From contig NZ_CP071139.1 in assembly GCF_017639205.1 (NCBI RefSeq), positions 8,431,501 to 8,495,500 on the forward strand: a DNA stretch of 64,000 nucleotides, in the 5' to 3' direction. The position numbers were made by a program, and so were the translations under genes. The stretch is from Streptomyces nojiriensis. Its GTDB lineage: Bacteria > Actinomycetota > Actinomycetes > Streptomycetales > Streptomycetaceae. Below are positions 35,390 to 43,554 of the stretch, in pieces. The notes below the pieces were generated by a model. It ran no database searches, was not told the origin of the DNA, and saw only the letters and a list, made by a program, of their open reading frames with translations. Numbering within the stretch: the first letter of the stretch is position 1; the number at the start of each line of letters is the position of its first letter.

Positions 35390-35757
35390 TCGTGCTCACG
35401 CCCGGCCCGCGGCCGTACGGGTGGCGGCCGGTGGCCACGACCGCCGCGATCGGACCGAGCGGGAAGGCGTCGGCCGCGGCGGTGACCGTCCGGCCGGGCG
35501 CGTGCTCGGGGGACAGCTACTGCGGCGTCCCGATGAACCAGCCGCTGCGCGTCGGCTGCGTGGTGTCGGTGGCCCGCGCGATACCGAAGTCGATCGCCCA
35601 CGGGCCGTTCGAACCGAGCGGACCCGGAAGTCCTGCTCCTGGGCGAACGCGCGGCGGATGACCTTCAGGGCGACCGGCTGGTTCCCACGGGTCCGCGAGA
35701 GGCAGACGGAACCCATACCGCCTTCGCCGATCTTCCGGACCGAGCGGTCTCGGTACG
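35390..35757 (-). pseudogene. Degenerate Ser/Thr protein kinase remnant
   Basis: On the minus strand one frame encodes a kinase start: glycine loop IGEGGMGSV (35731-35705), then ALKVIRR with the ATP-binding Lys (codon at 35665) and FAQEQDFRVR. Only 74 nt further on, in another frame, come AIDFGIARATDTTQ (DFG codons 35591-35583) and GTPQ-stop-LSPEHA (TAG at 35519-35517), then DAFPLGPIAAVVATGRHPYG. About 100 or more residues including the HRD catalytic loop are deleted, with a frameshift and an in-frame stop. This is a decayed copy of a Streptomyces Hanks-type kinase. Confidence 0.85.
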
Positions 35758-35880
35758 GCGTCGTCGGCGTTGGACCTGGGCTCCGGCCTTGATGATCACC
35801 GGACTCGGATCCTGACGGGGGCGTCGCCTGCCGAGGCGCCGCGCCAGTACGGTGGTGCTCCGGAGACGAAGGGCGGCCCG

Positions 35881-36516
35881 ATGAGTCAACGCAAGTCCGC
35901 GGCAGAGGTGTTCGATGATCTGGGAGAGCGCTACGAGGAGGTGTTCGGGCGGGTTCCCGGCCAACTGGCGGCCCTTGACTGGCTCACCGGCCGACTGCCC
36001 GCCGGGGCCCGGGTGTTGGACGTGGGAAGCGGCACGGGCCGGCCTACCGCCGAGACGCTGGTCCGGGCCGGCTGCGCCGTCACCGGCATCGACGTCTCGG
36101 CGGCCATGGTCGAACTGGCCCGCGCCAGAGTGCCGCAGGCCCGCTTCGAGCAGGCCGACGTACGGACCTACACGCCCGAGCCGGCCGGCTTCGACGCGGT
36201 GTGCTCCTTCTTCCCGCTGCTGGTGATGGACCAGCCGGAGGTGGCGGAGGCACTGGACCGCATGGCGTCCTGGCTCGCGCCGGGCGGGTACTTCGTGATG
36301 GCCACGGTGCCGGGGGACATCCGGGGCCTGGACATCGAGTGGATGGGCCACGAGGTCACCGTCAGCAGCCTCTCCACGGCGGACCACCTGGCCAGGCTCG
36401 CCGACCTGGGCCTGGAGGTGCTGCACCACCACACCGCACACTTCCAGCCCGCCGACGACCGGGCGGTCCCGGAGGAGCACCTCTTCTGCTACGCGCGCCG
36501 GAGCGCGGGTTCATGA
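35881..36516 (+). CDS. Class I SAM-dependent methyltransferase
   Basis: A 211-aa methyltransferase. SAM-binding motif I is VLDVGSGTGRPTAE (about 43-56), the acidic residue following is in VTGIDVSAAMVELA, and motif II is FDAVCSFFPLLVM. The C-terminal part has HHHTAHFQPADD and EEHLFCYARR. Substrate not predictable. The ATG is at 35881; the frame extends to 35770, but that part overlaps kinase-remnant debris. Its stop overlaps the next small gene (ATGA). Confidence 0.82.
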   Translation: MSQRKSAAEVFDDLGERYEEVFGRVPGQLAALDWLTGRLPAGARVLDVGSGTGRPTAETLVRAGCAVTGIDVSAAMVELARARVPQARFEQADVRTYTPEPAGFDAVCSFFPLLVMDQPEVAEALDRMASWLAPGGYFVMATVPGDIRGLDIEWMGHEVTVSSLSTADHLARLADLGLEVLHHHTAHFQPADDRAVPEEHLFCYARRSAGS

Positions 36517-36722
36517 CGGAGCCGGCCCCCGCGTGGGACGCGCGCATCCGGCACGCGCCGGAAACCGACGACTTCGAGGCCCCGGACCGCAGACCGGAGT
36601 TCCGGGTCCGGGACGTCCGGCCGCAGGACCGGTCGCGCGAGCCCGTCCTGTGGACCTACGACGTCCACGCCGCGGTACGCGAGCTGGAGCGGCTGACCGC
36701 GGACCTCACGCCGGCAGCGTAG
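36513..36722 (+). CDS. Small acidic hypothetical protein
   Basis: A 69-aa protein, ATGA-coupled to the methyltransferase. It is charged, with a short C-terminal helix (VHAAVRELERLTADL). It has no known domain. Its last 17 nt overlap the 3' end of the convergent EamA-type gene. Support comes from translational coupling and codon bias only. Confidence 0.5.
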   Translation: MTEPAPAWDARIRHAPETDDFEAPDRRPEFRVRDVRPQDRSREPVLWTYDVHAAVRELERLTADLTPAA

Positions 36723-37668
36723 GCGTGGACCGCGGGGCGCGGTCCGGGCGCAGGCCCGCGGCCAGCCCCGCGATCACCACCAGCAGGCCCAGCCACACCG
36801 CCGGGCCCGGGATCCCGCTGCCCGTGAGGACCCCCGCACCGGCCGCGGCCAGGGGCGCGATCCCGGTCAGCAGGCCGGCGCGGCCGGCGCCCACGGCGGC
36901 CACCGTGCGGTACCAGAGCAGGAAGGCCACCGCCGTCACCATGACGGCGAGGTAGCCGGTGGCCGCCCACTGGGCCCGACCCAGCGACGACAGCGCGGCC
37001 GGGCTCTCGAAGACGGCCGCGAGCCCCGCCAGCATCAGCGCGCCCAGCCACACCGCGTGCACGGACACCCCCCACGCCCCGTGCCGGCGCAGCACCGGCA
37101 CCGCGAGCAGGGTGAAGGCGGCCTCGCAGCCCAGTGCGAGGGCCGCCCAGGCCACCCCCGCGGCGTCCGTCCGGCCCGTCCCCTCGACCAGTACCGCCCC
37201 GGCCACCACCACCGGAGCCGCCAGCAGCACCCGACGGCTGGGCCGCCGCCCTTCCAGCAAGGGGCCGAGCAGACCCAGCAGGACCGGTACGGAGGCCACC
37301 GCGACGGCGATGACGGCCGGTTCGGCATGCGCGACCCCGCGGACCACGGCCACGTTGAACAGCACCAGTCCGGTCGCCGCGATCCCCGCCAGCCACAGCC
37401 ACTCCCGTCCGCGCGGCCGGTGGACCGGCACCCGGGCGGCCCGGGCCAGACCGAACAGCAGCAGTGCGGCGGCCGCGTACCGGACGGCCTGGGTGGCGAA
37501 CAGCGGGGCGTCGACGAGCGCCCGCGAGACCGTGACGCTGCTCCCGACCAGCGCCATCCCCGCGATCCCCGGAACCAGGTCACGGAACGCGGCGGAGCGG
37601 GCGGGCGCGGCGGAGCCGTTGGGCGGGGCGGACGTAGGGGCGGCGGTGGAAGCGGGCGGTGTCTGCAT
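36706..37668 (-). CDS. EamA/DMT-superfamily transporter
   Basis: A 320-aa membrane protein with about ten hydrophobic helices in two EamA repeats (about 32-160 and 175-305; FATQAVRYAAAALLLFGLA and GYLAVMVTAVAFLLWYRTVA). DMT transporters export amino acids and other metabolites. The ATG at 37668 is placed 29 bp from the divergent MocR-family regulator, a common regulator-transporter arrangement, so control by that regulator is likely. Confidence 0.88.
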   Translation of the reverse strand: MQTPPASTAAPTSAPPNGSAAPARSAAFRDLVPGIAGMALVGSSVTVSRALVDAPLFATQAVRYAAAALLLFGLARAARVPVHRPRGREWLWLAGIAATGLVLFNVAVVRGVAHAEPAVIAVAVASVPVLLGLLGPLLEGRRPSRRVLLAAPVVVAGAVLVEGTGRTDAAGVAWAALALGCEAAFTLLAVPVLRRHGAWGVSVHAVWLGALMLAGLAAVFESPAALSSLGRAQWAATGYLAVMVTAVAFLLWYRTVAAVGAGRAGLLTGIAPLAAAGAGVLTGSGIPGPAVWLGLLVVIAGLAAGLRPDRAPRSTPTLPA

Positions 37669-37697
37669 GGCATCCAGCGTGGCCGCACAATGGCCCC

Positions 37698-39227
37698 ATG
37701 AGCAGGTCCAATGAAGGCGCCTATCAGGGGTCCAAAAGCCCGAGCGGCTCGGACTTCCTCCAGCTCGACGTCGGCCAGGCCCCACCGGGCGGCCGCACCG
37801 AATGGCTGGCGGGCCGGCTCCGCGCGGCCATCGCCGACGGAACCCTCCCGGTCGGCAGCCGGCTCCCGGCCAGCCGGGTGCTCGCCGCCGAACTGCGCGT
37901 CTCCCGGGGGCTCGTCACCGAGGCCTACCAGCGCCTCGCCGAGACCGGCCAGGTCAGCGGCCGCGGCCGGGGCGGCACCGTGGTCGTCGCCGCCCCGCCA
38001 CCGGTGGCCGGCGCCTCCCGCCCACCGGACCGCGGCGGACCCGTCGACGCCCTGCGCGCCGTGCCGTGCCGGATCGACCTGTCACCCGGGGTCCCCGACC
38101 TGACCGCGTTCCCGCGTACGGCCTGGCTGCAGGCCGAGCGCCGGGTCCTCGCCCAGCTCACCCCGGCCGACTTCGGCTACGGGAACCCCCAGGGCGCGCC
38201 CGCACTGCGCGAGGCGGTCGTCGGCTGGCTGGCCCGGAACCGGGGGATCCGGGCCGACCCCGACGAAGTGGTCGTCGTCGCGGGCGTCGCCCAGGCGCTG
38301 GCGCTGCTGGCGCACGTCCTGCGGGAGGAAGGCGTACACCGGATCGCGGTGGAGGACCCGGGCTCGCTGGGGGCCCGGCAGCAACTGGAGTACGGGCGGC
38401 TGGAAACGGTCCCCGTACGGGTGGACGAGGCCGGGCTGGACGTGGCCGCGCTGCGCGCGAGCGGAGCCGGGGCCGTCCTGCTCACCCCGGCGCACCAGTT
38501 CCCGACCGGTGTCGTCCTCGACGGCGAGCGCCGCCGGGACCTGCTCGGCTGGGCGGCCGCCGGGGGACTGGTCATCGAGGACGACTACGACGCGGAGCAC
38601 CGCTACGACCGGGCCCCCGTCCCCGCCCTGCGCGCCCTGCTGCCCGAGGCGGTCTGCTACGCCGGCAGTGTGTCCAAGCTCCTCGCGCCCGCCCTGCGCC
38701 TGGGCTGGCTGCTGGTCCCGCCGCGCCTGCGCGACGCCGTGACCGCCGCCAAGCGCTACGCCGACCTCGGCAATCCCGTTCTCGCCCAGCTGGTCCTCGC
38801 CCGGCTGATGGACTCGGGCGAACTGGAACGGCACCTGCGCTTCGTCCGGCGCCGTCACCGCCGCCGCCGCGACGCCATGCTCCGGGCCGTCGCCGAGCTG
38901 CTGCCCGGCGCCCGGGTGCACGGCGCGGCCGCCGGGCTGCACCTGATGGTCACCTTCGACGGCGCCGGCTTCGACGACACGGCTCTGGCCTCGGCGGCCC
39001 TGGCCCTGGGGGTCAAGACCCACCCGCTGTCCTGGCACCGGGTCCGGCCCGGCCCGCCGGGCCTGATCCTCGGCTATGCGGCGGGCTCGGCCGGAGAGAT
39101 CGAAGAGGGCATCGCCACCCTGGCCACGGCCCTGGAGGGCGTCCTGGACGGGCCCCCGGAAACCGGTCGGAAAGTTTTTCCGGAACGGCGGCAACCTCCC
39201 GGGGGGTCGCGCGTCGTGCGGGGGTGA
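37698..39227 (+). CDS. MocR-family regulator (GntR HTH plus aminotransferase-like domain)
   Basis: A 509-aa PLP-binding transcription regulator. The N-terminal GntR winged helix (about 30-95; LPASRVLAAELRVSRGLVTEAYQRL) is fused to a fold-type-I aminotransferase domain (about 125-480). The PLP Lys lies in YAGSVSKLLAPALRLGW (about 327), and the Asp of VIEDDYDAEHRYD binds the pyridine nitrogen. MocR proteins use PLP or its derivatives as effectors. It probably controls the divergent EamA transporter 29 bp away. Its 3' end may contain the promoter of the LAXTG/sigma operon. Confidence 0.9.
   Translation: MSRSNEGAYQGSKSPSGSDFLQLDVGQAPPGGRTEWLAGRLRAAIADGTLPVGSRLPASRVLAAELRVSRGLVTEAYQRLAETGQVSGRGRGGTVVVAAPPPVAGASRPPDRGGPVDALRAVPCRIDLSPGVPDLTAFPRTAWLQAERRVLAQLTPADFGYGNPQGAPALREAVVGWLARNRGIRADPDEVVVVAGVAQALALLAHVLREEGVHRIAVEDPGSLGARQQLEYGRLETVPVRVDEAGLDVAALRASGAGAVLLTPAHQFPTGVVLDGERRRDLLGWAAAGGLVIEDDYDAEHRYDRAPVPALRALLPEAVCYAGSVSKLLAPALRLGWLLVPPRLRDAVTAAKRYADLGNPVLAQLVLARLMDSGELERHLRFVRRRHRRRRDAMLRAVAELLPGARVHGAAAGLHLMVTFDGAGFDDTALASAALALGVKTHPLSWHRVRPGPPGLILGYAAGSAGEIEEGIATLATALEGVLDGPPETGRKVFPERRQPPGGSRVVRG
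39182..39208 (+). promoter_or_regulatory. Candidate ECF-sigma promoter
   Basis: GGAAC at 39182-39186 and GTC at 39206-39208 are spaced 19 nt apart, resembling ECF sigma -35/-10 elements (GGAAC...GTC/CGT). The pair lies inside the end of the MocR gene and about 60 nt before the LAXTG-protein start, so the operon's own ECF sigma factor may autoregulate it. This is a pattern match only. Confidence 0.35.
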
Positions 39228-39270
39228 AGGGCGCAGTCCCGCGTCCTCGACCCGACCGTGGAGAACCACC

Positions 39271-39741
39271 GTGAAGAACCTGAAGCGTGTCCCCCTGGCC
39301 TTCCGCCGGACGGCCGTCACCGCTGCCGCCACCGGAGTGGCCGTCGCCCTCGCCGGACCCGCCTTCGCCGCGAGCGGCAGCTCGGCCACGCCCTCCCCGT
39401 CGGTCAGCGTGCCCGCCGGTGCCTCGCCCACGGCGGGCGGGCCCAAGCCGTCCCCGTCGGTGAGCACCCCGACGAGCGGGGGATCGGACTCGCCGAGCGC
39501 GTCCCCCAGCGTCGCGCCCGGCGTCCGTCCGTCGGCCCCGTCGGCCCCCTCGGACGCCCGTCCCAGCGCGTCGCCCTCCGAGCCCGGCGCCGCACCTGCC
39601 GCACCCTCCGCACCCGGCGCGGCGGAGCTCGCGCATACTGGCTCCTCGGCGACCACCGTCGCCATGGGGGCGGGGGCCACGGGCCTGGTCCTCGCCGGCG
39701 CGGGAGCCCTGTACGCCGTACGGCGCCGCGCGAACAGCTGA
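39271..39741 (+). CDS. LAXTG-type sortase-anchored surface protein
   Basis: A 156-aa exported protein. The signal peptide (about 1-33, ending GPAFA-ASG) precedes a Ser/Pro/Ala/Thr-rich stalk of about 80 residues. A sorting signal follows: LAHTG, a hydrophobic helix (VAMGAGATGLVLAGAGALYAV) and the tail RRRANS. LAXTG is the motif recognised by class E sortases in Streptomyces. The stalk has no enzymatic domain, so it may be a sensor or spacer. It lies 8 bp upstream of the sigma factor gene, suggesting a cell-envelope-responsive operon. Confidence 0.85.
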   Translation: MKNLKRVPLAFRRTAVTAAATGVAVALAGPAFAASGSSATPSPSVSVPAGASPTAGGPKPSPSVSTPTSGGSDSPSASPSVAPGVRPSAPSAPSDARPSASPSEPGAAPAAPSAPGAAELAHTGSSATTVAMGAGATGLVLAGAGALYAVRRRANS

Positions 39742-39749
39742 GGAATCCC

Positions 39750-40436
39750 GTGCTCCAACTCGCATCACCCGGCGGCCCCCTCACGCCCGGCTTCGGCCGG
39801 GCGTGGCGGGGCCTTTGGTCGTTGCTGCGCCGGGAACGTTCCGCCCCGCCGGTCTCCCCGCGGTCGTACGACTCCCCGTACGGGTCCCCGTACGACTCCC
39901 CTTACGGCTCCTCGTCCGTCCACGACCGCACGGGTCACGGCGACCAGCGGCCGCCCACCGTCACCGAGCTCTACCACGCGCACCGGCTGCGGATGGTCCG
40001 GCTCGCGGTGCTGCTCGTCGACGACTTGGCCACCGCCGAGGACGTGGTCCAGGACGCCTTCACCGCCCTCTACCGGCGGCACGGGGAGCAGATCGCCGAG
40101 GTCGACAACGCGCTCGGCTACCTGCGCACCGCGGTGGTCAACACCTCGCGCTCGGTGCTGCGCCGCCGGCGCACCGTCCGGGCCTGGACCCCGCCGGTGG
40201 CGGCCGACCTGCCGTCCGCCGAGGACCACGTGGTCCTGGACGAGGCGCACCGCGAGGTGCTCGCCGCGCTCGGCCGGCTCACGCCGCGTCGCCGCCAGGT
40301 GCTGGTGCTGCGGTACTGGGCCGATCTCAGCGAGGCGGAGATCGCGGCCACCCTCGGGATCAGCCGGGGTGCGGTGAAGTCCAATGCGAGCCGCGGACTG
40401 GACGCCCTGGAACGGATTCTGGAGGGACGGATATGA
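39750..40436 (+). CDS. ECF-type RNA polymerase sigma factor
   Basis: A 228-aa sigma factor. An unusual N-terminal extension (about 1-72) includes Tyr/Ser/Pro/Asp repeats encoded by four 12-bp units (39867-39914). Region 2 reads TELYHAHRLRMVRLAVLLVDDLATAEDVVQDAFTALY, and region 4 reads LTPRRRQVLVLRYWADLSEAEIAATLGISRGAVKSNASRG (in parts). The GTG at 39750 follows GAGGAA 5 nt upstream. It is translationally coupled (ATGA) to an anti-sigma-like membrane gene. It belongs to the Streptomyces SigE-like/SigH-type ECF group. Confidence 0.87.
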   Translation: MLQLASPGGPLTPGFGRAWRGLWSLLRRERSAPPVSPRSYDSPYGSPYDSPYGSSSVHDRTGHGDQRPPTVTELYHAHRLRMVRLAVLLVDDLATAEDVVQDAFTALYRRHGEQIAEVDNALGYLRTAVVNTSRSVLRRRRTVRAWTPPVAADLPSAEDHVVLDEAHREVLAALGRLTPRRRQVLVLRYWADLSEAEIAATLGISRGAVKSNASRGLDALERILEGRI

Positions 40437-40939
40437 CGCGAGACGGCGAACGCCTCGCCGAGCGCCCCGTCGAGCGCCGGCTGCGGCAGGCCCTCGACGC
40501 GCGCGCGGACAGCATCGACGTCCGACGGCTGCGGCCCGCGGAGCCGCCGGGGGCGCACCTGGGGCGGCTGCCGATGGCCGGGCTGCGGCGGTTCGCGCTG
40601 CCGCTGGCGGGCCTGGCGGCGGCAGCGGCCGCCGGGATCGGATACCTGCTGCTCGCCCCGGATCCGTCACCCGGCCCGGGGCTGCCGGCCACGCCGCCGC
40701 GGATCACGGCCCCCGGTCCGTCCGCGCAGGACCCGGCCTCACCCGACCCGCAGCCCTCCGGATCCGGTCGGCGGACCACCCCGTCCGTGTCCACGCCCCC
40801 CACCGGGTCGGTGGGCCCGACCCCGTCGGCTCCGAGCTCACCCAGGGCATCGGGATCGCAGCCCCCGTCGGCGAGCCCGTCCACCGCGCGGGGAGGCATC
40901 GCCACCTCCTCGCCGCCGCCGAGCCCCGCTCCGCGCTAG
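40433..40939 (+). CDS. Putative membrane anti-sigma factor
   Basis: A 168-aa single-pass membrane protein. A short charged cytosolic N terminus (about 1-50) is followed by one helix (ALPLAGLAAAAAAGIGYLLL, about 55-75) and a Pro/Ser/Thr-rich extracytoplasmic tail. The size and coupling to the sigma gene are typical of anti-sigma factors, but no zinc-binding HxxxCxxC is present. The TAG stop codon is part of a CTAG where a MITE is inserted, so the 3' end may have been re-made by the insertion. Confidence 0.68.
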   Translation: MTRDGERLAERPVERRLRQALDARADSIDVRRLRPAEPPGAHLGRLPMAGLRRFALPLAGLAAAAAAGIGYLLLAPDPSPGPGLPATPPRITAPGPSAQDPASPDPQPSGSGRRTTPSVSTPPTGSVGPTPSAPSSPRASGSQPPSASPSTARGGIATSSPPPSPAPR

Positions 40940-41116
40940 GCCGTGTCCGCAAAGTAGCGCCGGCCGCCCGGAGGGCGGGCCCCGCGGCGTCTGGTGCCGT
41001 GTATCGCAAGGCGGAGGGTCGCCCGTGTACTGGACGTACTTGGGCGTGCCCGACAACGCGGCGAGGTGCGGTGCCAGGCGTCGCGGGGCAGGCGGGACTT
41101 TGCGGACACGGCCTAG
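40936..41116. mobile_element. MITE-like element A (non-autonomous, IS5-type ends)
   Basis: About 180 bp bounded by perfect 19-bp terminal inverted repeats: TAGGCCGTGTCCGCAAAGT (40937-40955) and its complement (41097-41115). A CTAG lies at each end (40936-40939 and 41113-41116), consistent with a 4-bp target duplication of the YTAR type used by IS5-group elements. No transposase is encoded. The interior (about 40985-41090) is similar to element B at 57.4 kb, read in reverse orientation, although the two pairs of ends differ. Confidence 0.8.
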
Positions 41117-41128
41117 CGGGCCGCCCGG

Positions 41129-41581
41129 TCAGCTCCGGAGGTTCTCCACCGCCGTGACCAGCGGGGCGAGTTCAGGGATGCGCGAGGCCTCGTCCAGGGC
41201 CTCGCGCAGGGCGGTGTCGTTGGTGGGGCGGGCCGCGGCCAGCAGGGTCAGGCCCGCCTCGCTGACGTCGGTGTAGATGCCCCGCCGGTCGGTGTCGCAG
41301 AGGTAGCGGTTCAGCAGGCCGCGGTCCTCCAGCCTGCTCACCAGCCGGGTCGTCGCGCTCTGGCTGAGCACCACCGAGTCGGCGACCTGGTGCATCCGCA
41401 GGTGCCCGCCCGGGCCGCTGTGCTGGCGGCTGAGGACGTCGAGCAGCGAGTACTCGCGCACGCTGAGGCCGTGGCCGGCCTGCAGGGCCCGTTCGATGTG
41501 CGCCTCGATCCGTCCGTGCAGGAGGGAAAGGGCGCACCAGCCCTGGGATAGGGCGGTGAGCGCGCTGTCCGTGGCCGTCAT
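41129..41581 (-). CDS. MarR family transcriptional regulator
   Basis: A 150-aa winged-helix regulator. The HTH region reads LSVREYSLLDVLSRQ, then MHQVADSVVLSQSATTRLVSRLEDRGLLNR (in parts), with the wing CDTDRRGIYTDVSEAGL. The ATG at 41581 is preferred over the in-frame GTG-containing extension to 41710. It is divergent from an MFS exporter across a 217-bp region with three TGCAA boxes, a classic MarR-efflux arrangement. Confidence 0.9.
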   Translation of the reverse strand: MTATDSALTALSQGWCALSLLHGRIEAHIERALQAGHGLSVREYSLLDVLSRQHSGPGGHLRMHQVADSVVLSQSATTRLVSRLEDRGLLNRYLCDTDRRGIYTDVSEAGLTLLAAARPTNDTALREALDEASRIPELAPLVTAVENLRS

Positions 41582-41631
41582 GGGCTCCTCCGTCGAAGCG
41601 TCCCGGGCTGGGGTGTGTGACCACCAGGATA

Positions 41632-41689
41632 GTCCACATGTGCAATAGCCCGCGCTTGCAAATATCCCGCGTCTGCAATTAATGTGGAC
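41632..41689. promoter_or_regulatory. Candidate MarR operator region
   Basis: An 8-bp inverted repeat GTCCACAT/ATGTGGAC (41632-41639 and 41682-41689) encloses three TGCAA boxes at 41641, 41657 and 41674 (spacing 16-17 bp), each followed by a CCCGCG-like or AT-rich tail. It lies between the divergent MarR and MFS genes, so regulator binding and autoregulation are likely. Confidence 0.45.
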
Positions 41690-41798
41690 GCACGTAAGCG
41701 GCGACCGCATTCAACTGCCTGGGCGTCGTCGATCGCTCCCGATCGCGCCGCCCCCGCCGCACCCCGCACCACCCCCCTCCCTGAAGGACACCTCCCCC

Positions 41799-43031
41799 AT
41801 GCCTCTCGCACTCCTCGCCCTCGCCGTCGGGGCCTTCGGGATCGGCACCACCGAATTCGTGATCATGGGCCTGCTCCCCGAGGTCGCCGGCACGTACGGG
41901 GTCTCGATCCCCACCGCAGGCTTCCTGGTCACCGGCTACGCCCTCGGCGTCGTCCTCGGCGCACCCCTCATGGCCGTGCTCGGCACCCGCGTTCCCCGCA
42001 AGCGCATGCTGATGCTGCTCATGGGCCTCTTCATCGCGGGCAACGTGCTCTCCGCGCTCGCCCCAGCCTTCGGCGTCATGCTCGCCGGCCGCGTCGTCGC
42101 CTCACTCGCCCACGGAGCGTTCTTCGGCATCGGCGCGGTCGTCGCCGCAGAACTCGTCGCCCCCGAGAAGAAGGCCGGCGCGATCGCCATGATGTTCACC
42201 GGGCTGACGGTCGCCAACGTCGTCGGCGTCCCCCTCGGCACGTTCGTCGGGCAGACCCTCGGCTGGCGCGTCACCTTCCTGATCGTCGCCGCGCTCGGCG
42301 TCGCCGGCCTGCTCGGCATCGCCCGGCTGGTACCCGAGCTGCCCCGGCCCGGGGGCGGGGTGCGGATCCGCCGCGAGCTCGCCGCCTTCCGCAACGTCCA
42401 GGTGCTGCTCGCGATGGCGATGACCGTCCTCGGCTTCGGCGGCGTCTTCGCCGCGATCACCTACATCACGCCGATGATGACCGACGTCGCCGGCTTCGCC
42501 GACACCTCCGTCACCTGGCTCCTCGTCCTGTTCGGCCTGGGCATGGTCGCCGGCAACCTCCTCGGCGGCCGGTACGCCGACCGCGCGCTGATGCCGATGC
42601 TGTACGTGGCCCTGGGCGCCCTGGCCGTCACCCTCGCCGTCTTCACCTTCACCGCCCACACCAAGGCCGGCGCGGCGCTCACCCTCGTCCTGATCGGCGC
42701 CCTCGGCTTCGCCACCGTGCCGCCGCTCCAGAAGCGCGTCCTGGACCAGGCCGCCGGGGCGCCCACCCTGGCCTCGGCCGTCAACATCGGCGCCTTCAAC
42801 CTCGGCAACGCCCTCGCCGCCTGGCTCGGCGGGCTGGTGATCGCCGCCGGCCTCGGCTGGACCGCCCCCAACTGGGTCGGCGCGGCGCTGGCCGCCTCCG
42901 CCCTGGTGCTCGCCCTCGTCTCGGGCGCGCTGGAACGCCGTACGGCGCGGCGCGCGGCCCGCGGCGACCGGGGCTCGGTCGTGGCGGCCGACGCACCCGA
43001 GGCGGCCGTGGCCGTCCCCGCCCACCACTGA
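41799..43031 (+). CDS. MFS transporter (drug:H+ antiporter-1, Cmx/AraJ-like)
   Basis: A 410-aa exporter with 12 predicted membrane helices. The N terminus LALLALAVGAFGIGTTEFVIMGLLPEVA is typical of the DHA1 group that includes chloramphenicol and arabinose efflux proteins (Cmx, AraJ). The cytoplasmic loop between helices 2 and 3 reads GAPLMAVLGTRVPRKRML. The ATG at 41799 has AAGGA about 10 nt upstream. It is probably induced by a drug-like ligand of the MarR protein; the substrate is not predictable. Confidence 0.88.
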   Translation: MPLALLALAVGAFGIGTTEFVIMGLLPEVAGTYGVSIPTAGFLVTGYALGVVLGAPLMAVLGTRVPRKRMLMLLMGLFIAGNVLSALAPAFGVMLAGRVVASLAHGAFFGIGAVVAAELVAPEKKAGAIAMMFTGLTVANVVGVPLGTFVGQTLGWRVTFLIVAALGVAGLLGIARLVPELPRPGGGVRIRRELAAFRNVQVLLAMAMTVLGFGGVFAAITYITPMMTDVAGFADTSVTWLLVLFGLGMVAGNLLGGRYADRALMPMLYVALGALAVTLAVFTFTAHTKAGAALTLVLIGALGFATVPPLQKRVLDQAAGAPTLASAVNIGAFNLGNALAAWLGGLVIAAGLGWTAPNWVGAALAASALVLALVSGALERRTARRAARGDRGSVVAADAPEAAVAVPAHH

Positions 43032-43108
43032 TCCGCCCCTTCCCCGGTACGCACCCGCACGTACGCATCCCGCACGTACGCACTCCCGCCCGCAAGGAGA
43101 AGCACCGC

Positions 43109-43537
43109 ATGTCCACCCCCACCCGCACCGCCGTCGCCCCCCTGACCACCGAGGACGCCGAGCTGCTCGTCGCCACCGCCAAGGCCGCCGCCGAAGCGGC
43201 CGGAGCCACGGTCAGCGTCACCGTCCTCGACGCCGGTGGGCACCTGCTCGCCTTCCGCCGCGACGACCGCGCCGTGCTGATCTCCGGCGAGACCAGCACC
43301 CGCAAGGCCTACACCGCGCTCCAGCTGAACGCGCCCACCGCCGAGCTCGTCGACACCGTCCTGCCGGGCAGCCCCTTCCACACCCTGCCCACGGCCCTCG
43401 ACCGGCCCCTGCTGTTCATCGCGGGCGGACTGCCCGTCCACCGCGACGGCAGGCTCATCGGCGCCATCGGCGTCGGCGGCGGCGCTCCCGACCAGGACCA
43501 CGGCTTCGCCGCGGCCGCGCGGGACGCCCTCGTCTGA
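43109..43537 (+). CDS. HbpS/GlcG-type heme-degrading/heme-binding protein
   Basis: A 142-aa protein of the GlcG/HbpS family. LTTEDAELLVATAKAAAEAAG and VSVTVLDAGGHLLAFRR are at the N terminus. IAGGLPVHRDGRLIGAIGVGGG lies near the end. HbpS of Streptomyces is extracellular, octameric and binds heme. This copy lacks a signal peptide, so it is probably cytosolic. It follows the MFS gene by 77 bp on the same strand and may be cotranscribed. AAGGAG lies about 9 nt before the ATG. Confidence 0.82.
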   Translation: MSTPTRTAVAPLTTEDAELLVATAKAAAEAAGATVSVTVLDAGGHLLAFRRDDRAVLISGETSTRKAYTALQLNAPTAELVDTVLPGSPFHTLPTALDRPLLFIAGGLPVHRDGRLIGAIGVGGGAPDQDHGFAAAARDALV

Positions 43538-43554
43538 GATCGCCGGGTCGCGCA

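Noticed and set aside
41025..41276. Frame starting MYWTYLGVPDN inside MITE element A
   Set aside because: It reads through the terminal repeat into the MarR gene antisense. The related element B does not preserve the frame.
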